A stretch of DNA of 64,000 bases. Source: Halosimplex pelagicum. Lineage in GTDB: Archaea; Halobacteriota; Halobacteria; Halobacteriales; Haloarculaceae. The notes under the pieces are model-generated. The model made no database searches. It saw only the letters and a list, made by a program, of their open reading frames with translations, and was not told the DNA's origin. Below, in pieces: positions 54,343 through 61,083 of this stretch. Both the position numbers and the translations under genes were made by a program. Position 1 is the first letter of the stretch. The number at the start of each line of letters is the position of its first letter. The DNA lies in assembly GCF_013415905.1 (NCBI RefSeq), contig NZ_CP058909.1, positions 1,302,001 to 1,366,000 of the forward strand. Direction: 5' to 3'.

Positions 54343-55263
54343 CTACTGCGTCGAGTCGTGATCGTCTCCCCACCGGTAGGTGAGCAGGAAGTTATCGCGG
54401 CCGTCGGTGACGGTGTCGATATCGACGCTCACCGCCTCGTCCAGTACGCGAGCCAGCGCGACGGCATACAGCGATGCGACAGGATTGTCGAAACGGTCGG
54501 CGGGACCGTAGACCGTCTCGCCGATACCGACGGTCAGCCGGCCGGCCTCGCTGTCGTCGATACGCGCGTTGTCGAGGAGTTCGAACTGTTCGACGAGCGC
54601 GTCGCTCACCTGCTCGGCCAGCGGCCCGGGCCGCTCGGCAGGGTCGCCCGGGAGCGACTCCAGCAACGATTCGTAGAGGGGAGTCCCTGTCGGCGTGAAC
54701 GTCGCGCCGCGGCCCCCCTTCTCGGCGGGCACGACCAGTGAATCCGCGAGGGCATCCCCGTCCGGGAGTTCGTAGTCCTCGTACTGCGGGACGAACAGTC
54801 GCACTCGGTCGCCACTCTCGCCGACCGGGACGTAGACGCGCTCGTCCGCCAACCCGAGGTCGGCGACCAGTTCGGTCCGGTCGCCGGCCATCGTGTCGTA
54901 GACGCTCTGACTCACGTCCGCGGCGATGAACTGTTCCGGCGTCAGGTAGAACGTGAGCAACCCGCCGAACAGCCCCGTCGCACCCAACACCAGCAACACG
55001 TCGCGCAGACTCGGGACGAGCGCGGCGCTGGCGACGCCGACGACGCCCAGCGCGGCGAGCCCGATCGCCGTCCGCCGGTACTGGGCCGTCCGCGCCCGTT
55101 CGTAGGTCGCACGCAGTTGCCGATTCCGTTCGCGGAGTCGCTCGAGTTCGACGACGAGGTCGTCGTGGGAGCGCTCGGGTGCATCCGTTCGGTCGTCCGG
55201 GCCCGCCGTCCCCTCGCCTGGAGACGCGTCCGTCCCGTCGCCGAGGGGGTCCTCACGACTCAT
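54343..55263 (-). CDS. membrane protein with N-terminal coiled coil
   Basis: A 306-residue protein from the ATG MSREDPLGDGTDASPGEGTA. A coiled coil (DDLVVELERLRERNRQLRAT) precedes two hydrophobic helices (IGLAALGVVGVASAALVPSL; VLLVLGATGLFGGLLTFYLT) and a soluble part (VYVPVGESGDRVRLFVPQYE; AEQVSDALVEQFELLDNARI). It matches a conserved haloarchaeal family within MoxR/DUF58 clusters. It starts 11 bp inside the preceding gene. Confidence 0.8.
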   Translation of the reverse strand: MSREDPLGDGTDASPGEGTAGPDDRTDAPERSHDDLVVELERLRERNRQLRATYERARTAQYRRTAIGLAALGVVGVASAALVPSLRDVLLVLGATGLFGGLLTFYLTPEQFIAADVSQSVYDTMAGDRTELVADLGLADERVYVPVGESGDRVRLFVPQYEDYELPDGDALADSLVVPAEKGGRGATFTPTGTPLYESLLESLPGDPAERPGPLAEQVSDALVEQFELLDNARIDDSEAGRLTVGIGETVYGPADRFDNPVASLYAVALARVLDEAVSVDIDTVTDGRDNFLLTYRWGDDHDSTQ

Positions 55264-55768
55264 CTGTCTCACCGAATTCGGAGAGGGCGATTAAATCCAG
55301 GGATACGAACCCGACGGCGCTCGCGAGCAGGACACCGAGGACGGCCAGCCACAGGATACCCGTGAGACCGTACGTCACGGCCGCGACGGCGCCGACGAGC
55401 GCCAGCGAGACGACCACCGCGAGTGCGTCCCGCAGTCGGCTCCCCGTGATCGTCGTCGTCACTAGGAGGCCGCCCAGGGCGACCATCGGCAGGGCCGTCG
55501 ACGCGAGTGCTGCCTCGGATGGAACGAGCGCCACTACAGCAAACTGGCCAATGACAAACACCGCGACGTTCGGCAGGACGACCCAGGCGAGCGCGAGCAG
55601 GACTGTCACGGCCACGCCCGGGACGCCCGCGACCCACCAGAACGCGGCGCCGACGGCTGCGAAGACGACGAGATCGGCCCCCGAGCGCCAGCGGTCGTCC
55701 GCCCAGCTCGGGGTCGCGGACCGCTTGTCGGTTCTCTCCGACCGGGTGTCGCCCACCGTCGAACTCAT
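55253..55768 (-). CDS. membrane protein of the DUF58 operon
   Basis: A 171-residue protein from the ATG MSSTVGDTRSERTDKRSATP with four or five helices (VVFAAVGAAFWWVAGVPGVA, TVLLALAWVVLPNVAVFVIG and others). Its start overlaps the DUF58 stop (ATGA) and its stop lies within the next gene. The function is unknown; it is probably part of an envelope complex with DUF58. Confidence 0.78.
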   Translation of the reverse strand: MSSTVGDTRSERTDKRSATPSWADDRWRSGADLVVFAAVGAAFWWVAGVPGVAVTVLLALAWVVLPNVAVFVIGQFAVVALVPSEAALASTALPMVALGGLLVTTTITGSRLRDALAVVVSLALVGAVAAVTYGLTGILWLAVLGVLLASAVGFVSLDLIALSEFGETDES

Positions 55769-57330
55769 CGGCTCCTCCCTTGGGCCGGTCGGTCCCGACC
55801 GGGCGCATTCGCGAGTACGGTTGAGAGCCTGTCTGCCGGTCCCACCTCGAAGGCGTTCACGTCCGACAGCGCGGCTAGGCCGCGGCGGAATTCCTCGAAG
55901 TCCACGTACGCGTCGTAGGTCGCATCGAAGTCGCCGAGCCCCCCTGGTTCGAACAGCGCCGTCGGCGTCAGGAAGACGAGGACAGGCCCGCGTTGTCGAG
56001 CGACCTTGACGGCTTCGCGCACTTCGGTCCGGTTGGTATCGTCGGTCACCACGACAGTCCACAGCGCCCCGCCAGACTGCTGTGTCGTGGTTTCGACGGC
56101 GCGAAAGAGCGGCCGGTCGCTAATCGTCCGAACGTACGCGTCCGGTCGCTCGAAGAATGGTCGCAGTTGCGTCGCGAACGCTGACTCCTCGTCGGAGAGC
56201 CGCTGACGCGTCGTCCGCACGCGATCCGGGGCCGTCGGCGTCGGCACGGTGTCGGTCCCGGCGTGGATCGCCCCGGCCCGGTCGGCTGCCGCCGTGGTCT
56301 TCCCCACTGCCGCACTCGCTGATGCCCCTATCCCGTCACTGTGTGACGGATTCGTCTCACGTCGCTGCTCACTGCGTCCGCTCGCCGATCCCGTCGGGTC
56401 GAGGGCGTTCAAGTGACGCCGGATCTCCCGGATGTGGTCCAGGTCGGCTCGCGGTTCGAACACGCCCGTCACCCCGTCGTCACCGACGGTGTGACAGCCG
56501 ATCCGGTCGGCGGAGTCGCTGGCGTGCTCAACGAACGCGAGGGCGACGTGACGAGCGTAGTCGAGCTTCCCCTCACTGAGCGGCCCCGTCGACATTGCCG
56601 CGCGGTGGTCGACAAACAGCTGTGTCTCGCGGTCGGTCCGGCTCGTGAACTCACGGACGTGCGTCTCGTTCATCCGGGCCGTCGCCTTCCAGTCGATCCG
56701 TCGGAAGGCGTCGCCAGCGACGTACTTTCGCACCTCCGTCGGCTCGATTCCGCGGCCCGATCGCCCGGTTTCGTGGTCGCCAAAGCCTGCAGCGACCGGG
56801 TCACCGCCCTCGCCCACGTGGACGGTTCGCGGTCGCCGCGGTTCGACGGTAACCGTTGGCGTGGCGGTATCGGGAACCACTGTCTGCTCGAACAATCCCA
56901 GCTGGTCGCGGACCGTCACCGTCGGCGGATCGAACCGAAAGGTCCCAGCGACAGGCCACTCGAACTCGTACGTTCCCGACGCCTCCGTCGCCCGCCCGTC
57001 CAGCTGTAGGGGTTCGACGCTGCCGTCGGCGCCCACCGGTACCTTGGGTTCGATGCGAAGGTTCAGCGAGTGTGTCGGCACCACCCGCGCAGTGACGGTG
57101 AGAAACGTGCCCGCACCGGTCACCGTCCGCGTTGCCGACGCGGACTGGGTGAGCTCCAGCGCATCCGCACCAGCTTGGAGTACTCGCAGAAAGCGGTACT
57201 GCTGGGCAATCAACCACGCGCAGACGCTGCAGACGCCGACGAGGAGGGCCGGTCGACTGACGACGATGGCCCACCCGCCGGCCGCGGCTGCGAGCGCTGC
57301 GAGTACCCAGAACCGATTCGTCGGCCGCAT
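55765..57330 (-). CDS. DUF58-domain protein
   Basis: A 521-residue protein. Two N-terminal helices (FWVLAALAAAAGGWAIVVSR; LLVGVCSVCAWLIAQQYRFL) are followed by a beta-rich part and the DUF58 signature YVAGDAFRRIDWKATARMNE. A von-Willebrand-like part follows (QLFVDHRAAMSTGPLSEGKL). DUF58 proteins are MoxR clients. A low-complexity Ala/Ser/Thr stretch (about 310-360) is inserted. It is the first gene of the minus-strand operon 57330 to 54343. Confidence 0.87.
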   Translation of the reverse strand: MRPTNRFWVLAALAAAAGGWAIVVSRPALLVGVCSVCAWLIAQQYRFLRVLQAGADALELTQSASATRTVTGAGTFLTVTARVVPTHSLNLRIEPKVPVGADGSVEPLQLDGRATEASGTYEFEWPVAGTFRFDPPTVTVRDQLGLFEQTVVPDTATPTVTVEPRRPRTVHVGEGGDPVAAGFGDHETGRSGRGIEPTEVRKYVAGDAFRRIDWKATARMNETHVREFTSRTDRETQLFVDHRAAMSTGPLSEGKLDYARHVALAFVEHASDSADRIGCHTVGDDGVTGVFEPRADLDHIREIRRHLNALDPTGSASGRSEQRRETNPSHSDGIGASASAAVGKTTAAADRAGAIHAGTDTVPTPTAPDRVRTTRQRLSDEESAFATQLRPFFERPDAYVRTISDRPLFRAVETTTQQSGGALWTVVVTDDTNRTEVREAVKVARQRGPVLVFLTPTALFEPGGLGDFDATYDAYVDFEEFRRGLAALSDVNAFEVGPADRLSTVLANAPGRDRPAQGRSR

Positions 57331-57514
57331 TAGATTTCCCCTCGGAGCCTGTACAGTTGAGCGTACTGGTCCGGTCGGTTTCGATCCGTGGCCCGCCTGC
57401 GGCGACCCTCAACAGGTGGAGCACCGAGCGCCTCAGGGCGTGACCCCGAGACAGCTGACTTGAAATGTAAACGGAACTGCTTTAGGCGTCTCTCGACACC
57501 ATTCGGAACGGACA

Positions 57515-59701
57515 ATGGCCGGTCGATCGCGAGCGCTCGTTCTCGGCTGCCTCGCACTCCTCGTCGCTGGCTCGCTTCCCGTCTCCGGGGCACTCGTGGC
57601 CGGTGCTCCGACGGCTGACGACCGAGTCACTCGCGGTGACGGCCCGCAACTCACGCATCTCGGTGGCGATAGCGGCGGGCTTGCCGTGCAGGCCAACAAC
57701 ACGACCCGCCAGCACGACAACCCGGCGAACATCTCCGAAGCGGGCGACCTCCTCGGCGTTCGCGACTGGTTGTCGAACCGCATGCTCCAAGGACTCTCGA
57801 CGGGGGCTATCCAGCTCGACCAGGGCCAGTACGAGCAAGCGCAGTCGGTGCTCGGCGACGAGTTCGGCGCCCGACTCGACCAGTATGTCGACGTGGTCGG
57901 CGAGACCGACACCGAAACCGACGACGATAACGCCGACCCGTTCGAACGCACCCGAGACGCCCAGCGCAACCTCACTGAGACCGTTCAATCCTACGACGAG
58001 ACCTATGAGGCGTATCAGGACGCGGTCGAAGCCGACGACGAAGCAGCGGCCCGAGAACGCGCCCGTCGACTCCAGCGACTCGCCACGGACGTGCGCCGAC
58101 TCAACCGGACCGTTATCGGCGGGTACCAGCGCCTCGAAAACCAGTCGGGCGCAGACCTCGGTCGAGCGACCACGAGCGTCGAAAACGTCACCGAGAACGT
58201 CACCGAACGCCAGCGGGAAGTCGACGAGGCGCTGTTCACCGGGACCGCGCTCGCTCTCTCGTCCGACTCGGCGACGATCTCCTACAGCGACCCACTGCGC
58301 GCGAGCGGGCAACTGACTACGGACGCCGGCGAGCCGGTGGCCGACCGCGAGATCCGCGTGCGGATCGCTGGCCGGGATCGAACCGTCCGAACCGACGGCG
58401 ACGGGCAATTCCAACTCACCTTCCGGCCGCGGACAGTCCGGATTGACCGCTCGTCGCTCACCGTCCGATATGTCCCGGCCAACGAGTCTCCGTATCTCGC
58501 GTCGAACGATAGCGTCGCCGTCGACATCGAACAAGTGACCGCGACCCTCTCCGTCGAGGAAGCGAGCGAACAAGCGGCCTTCGGCGACCAAGTCGAGGCG
58601 ACCGCGCGGCTCGCGCTCGATGGGCAACCGGTTCGGGGCATTCCCCTCCGGGCGACTATCGGATCCGCGCGGCTCGGTAGCTCCGTCACCGCGGAGACGG
58701 GGACGGCGTCGACGAGCGGTACGCTCCCGGCGACGGTCCCCGCGGGGAATCGTTCCTTGACGGTGTCGGCTGGCGGGCCGAACATGGCGGTCACGGCGGA
58801 TCCGGTTTCCCGGCCGATTTCGGTCCGGTCTACCGGGACGAACCTCACCGTCGCCGCCGAGCAGTCGCCCGGCGACACGCTCGCGGTCGAGGGCACGCTG
58901 ACCACGACCGACAGTCGACCGGTCGGTGAGCAGCCCGTCGAGGTTGCGGTCGGCGAGGCAGTCACGGAGACCGTCCGAACAGGAGCGGACGGGTCGTACG
59001 CGCTCGCAGTCGACGGGAGCCAACTCGGCGTCACTGGGAACGCGACCGTCACCGTCCGCGCGCGGTTCGACGGAGCGGACACTAACCTCGACAACGCCTC
59101 GGCAGCGACGCGCTTCACTTACCGGAATCGGACAGCCCTCGGCACCGGGACGGGCGACGGCTCCAGCCCACTCCCGTCGAATGTATTCCCTGGTGAGGGC
59201 CCGATATCATCCGTCGCGCTCGGCGGCCTCGCGGCACTGCTCGTCCTGTTCGTCGTCCTGCTCGTCCTCCGACGCCGGTACGCGGACGGCGGCGGATCGT
59301 CGACGGACGCGGCATCGGGAGACGATCCGGACGACGCGACGGGGGTAGGGCCGACGGCCGCGGCCGACGCATCGGCCGCCGAACCCGCGGATGAAATCTC
59401 GGCGGCGGACGGACTCGACTTCGGGCCTGCCGAGTCGTTCCTGGCGGCCGGCAACACGGCGGCGGCCGTCCGCTACGCGTACCAGCACTTCCGCGGTCAC
59501 GTAGCCGAGGATGTCGGTGCTCCGGAGTCCGACACGCACTGGGAGTTCTTCGAGCGCTGTCGCGCGAACGGGATGGACAGTGACCAACTCAATGTGATCC
59601 GCGACCTCGTGGAGGCCTACGAAGCAGTCGAGTTCCGTCCCGGCCCCGCCGACCCGGACGCGGACGCGCTCCTCGCGGCGATCGACGCGAAGTGGGCCTG
59701 A
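57515..59701 (+). CDS. exported DUF4129-type protein with carboxypeptidase-like repeats
   Basis: A 728-residue protein with a Sec signal (RALVLGCLALLVAGSLPVSG). A helical region (about 65-240, IQLDQGQYEQAQSVLGDEFG; a coiled ARERARRLQRLATDVRRLNR) is followed by three Ig-like repeats (ISYSDPLRASGQLTTDAGEP; TLSVEEASEQAAFGDQVEAT; DTLAVEGTLTTTDSRPVGEQ). A helix near 565-588 and a cytoplasmic DUF4129-like tail follow (FLAAGNTAAAVRYAYQHFRG; ELNVIRD-type helix). DUF4129 is linked to transglutaminase/MoxR clusters. Confidence 0.83.
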   Translation: MAGRSRALVLGCLALLVAGSLPVSGALVAGAPTADDRVTRGDGPQLTHLGGDSGGLAVQANNTTRQHDNPANISEAGDLLGVRDWLSNRMLQGLSTGAIQLDQGQYEQAQSVLGDEFGARLDQYVDVVGETDTETDDDNADPFERTRDAQRNLTETVQSYDETYEAYQDAVEADDEAAARERARRLQRLATDVRRLNRTVIGGYQRLENQSGADLGRATTSVENVTENVTERQREVDEALFTGTALALSSDSATISYSDPLRASGQLTTDAGEPVADREIRVRIAGRDRTVRTDGDGQFQLTFRPRTVRIDRSSLTVRYVPANESPYLASNDSVAVDIEQVTATLSVEEASEQAAFGDQVEATARLALDGQPVRGIPLRATIGSARLGSSVTAETGTASTSGTLPATVPAGNRSLTVSAGGPNMAVTADPVSRPISVRSTGTNLTVAAEQSPGDTLAVEGTLTTTDSRPVGEQPVEVAVGEAVTETVRTGADGSYALAVDGSQLGVTGNATVTVRARFDGADTNLDNASAATRFTYRNRTALGTGTGDGSSPLPSNVFPGEGPISSVALGGLAALLVLFVVLLVLRRRYADGGGSSTDAASGDDPDDATGVGPTAAADASAAEPADEISAADGLDFGPAESFLAAGNTAAAVRYAYQHFRGHVAEDVGAPESDTHWEFFERCRANGMDSDQLNVIRDLVEAYEAVEFRPGPADPDADALLAAIDAKWA

Positions 59702-59823
59702 TGGCGGAGCAAACTGTGACAGTGCGGTGTTACGCGGCTGTGTTTTCGTAACGGAATGAAACGAACGCCGTTACGTGCAACTGGTGTTACGTTACGGTAG
59801 TGTGACACCATCGGAGCGAACCG

Positions 59824-60951
59824 TTACGCGGTCACGTTCACCCAGAGGTGAACCTCTCGATACGCGTTGTCGATGCTGGGTTCCTCGGGTGGCGACCCTC
59901 GATAAAGCAAGAACAGCAGGCGCAGGTCCTGTCCCTCGAAGGTGGGCGCCACAGTGTAGCGATTGTGCCACGACTCGTTGTGGCCGAGTGTTGTGCTGAA
60001 CGTGGCGAGTCGTTCCGAACGCTCTACCGTCGAAGAGACCGGAGCCGTTGCCGTCGAGGAATTCGACGACCGTATGACTGCCGACGAACTGTTCGCCATG
60101 CGCACCCGCTGGAGTTGAGAGACGACAGTGTAATTCGTCCGCTCGTGTTCCTGGTTGCCGATGCCGACCACCAGCGGGCGTCCTTCGTCGACGGTGAACT
60201 CCGTGGGGTAGTTGTCGGCGACCAGCTCGCCGTCGTCGTCCTCGGTGAGCAGATAGAACTCGGAGAACTGCTCGCCCTGCTGGGGGACGAGCACGGCGTA
60301 GCCGACGCTCGACGTGGCCAGGAGGACGCTCGCGACGAGTGCGACGTTCAACACCGCGTCGGTCCGCGTCGCCGGCGCGAACAGTTCCGCGCGGCCGGCG
60401 GCGACCCACTCGCGGTACGGAACCCGGAAGCGTTCCTCGATGGGGAGGTCCCACCGGCGATAGGCCGCGACGGCGACCGCGACGATGGTAAAGCCGCTCA
60501 GACTGAGGAGGATCGGCACCAGCCGGATGCCCCAGGGCGTGAAGTTGAGCACGAGCCCGATCAGGGGGACGATGGCGATGCTCAGCCCGAACGAGAGGGC
60601 AACGCGTTCGAGGCCGTCGATACCGCGGTCACCCGCAATCTCGTCGTCGGCGACCTCGTCGTTCGCGGTCCGGTCCTCGTCGTCGAACAGTAGGGGCGTG
60701 ACGCTCCGCTCGGGGAACAGCGCCGCCACGAACGCGTAGCCGGGAACGAAAAGGACGAACGCGAGGCCGAAGACGACACGTACCGGCGTCTCCCGAATCA
60801 CCGGTGCGAGCGCGGCCACGTCCGTCACGGCGACGACAGCGAGCGCGGCCGCGAGGTCAGCCGGGAGCTGTCGGATTCCGCGGTGCAACCCGAGGGCTGC
60901 CCGCGTGAGTGGATTGTGGCTCCCGTCCGCGCCGGCCAGTTTGTCGTCCAC
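59824..60951 (-). CDS. DUF1616 membrane protein
   Basis: A 375-residue protein starting MDDKLAGADGSHNPLTRAAL. The N-terminal half has four or five helices (LAAALAVVAVTDVAALAPVI; VVFGLAFVLFVPGYAFVAAL; LSFGLSIAIVPLIGLVLNFT). The signature VPGYAFVAALFPE matches DUF1616. An extracellular domain follows (FYLLTEDDDGELVADNYPTE; VVGIGNQEHERTNYTVVSQL). It resembles proteins next to archaeal surface-glycan or ABC permease genes; the role is unknown. Confidence 0.82.
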   Translation of the reverse strand: MDDKLAGADGSHNPLTRAALGLHRGIRQLPADLAAALAVVAVTDVAALAPVIRETPVRVVFGLAFVLFVPGYAFVAALFPERSVTPLLFDDEDRTANDEVADDEIAGDRGIDGLERVALSFGLSIAIVPLIGLVLNFTPWGIRLVPILLSLSGFTIVAVAVAAYRRWDLPIEERFRVPYREWVAAGRAELFAPATRTDAVLNVALVASVLLATSSVGYAVLVPQQGEQFSEFYLLTEDDDGELVADNYPTEFTVDEGRPLVVGIGNQEHERTNYTVVSQLQRVRMANSSSAVIRSSNSSTATAPVSSTVERSERLATFSTTLGHNESWHNRYTVAPTFEGQDLRLLFLLYRGSPPEEPSIDNAYREVHLWVNVTA

Positions 60952-61083
60952 TATCGGCCGTAGGCCCGCTGATCACAATAAGCCTGCTCCTCCAGTCAGA
61001 GCGGCATCGGTGTCGCCGGCCCCCTGTAGACTCACCGAAACACTCACCTGAGCCCCGGCGAAACGGTCCCGACAGACCTTGCG

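Noticed and set aside
57482..59023. 513-codon minus-strand open frame
   Set aside because: It is antisense to the DUF4129 gene, which has a signal peptide, Ig-like repeats and haloarchaeal codon use. The complement frame has none.
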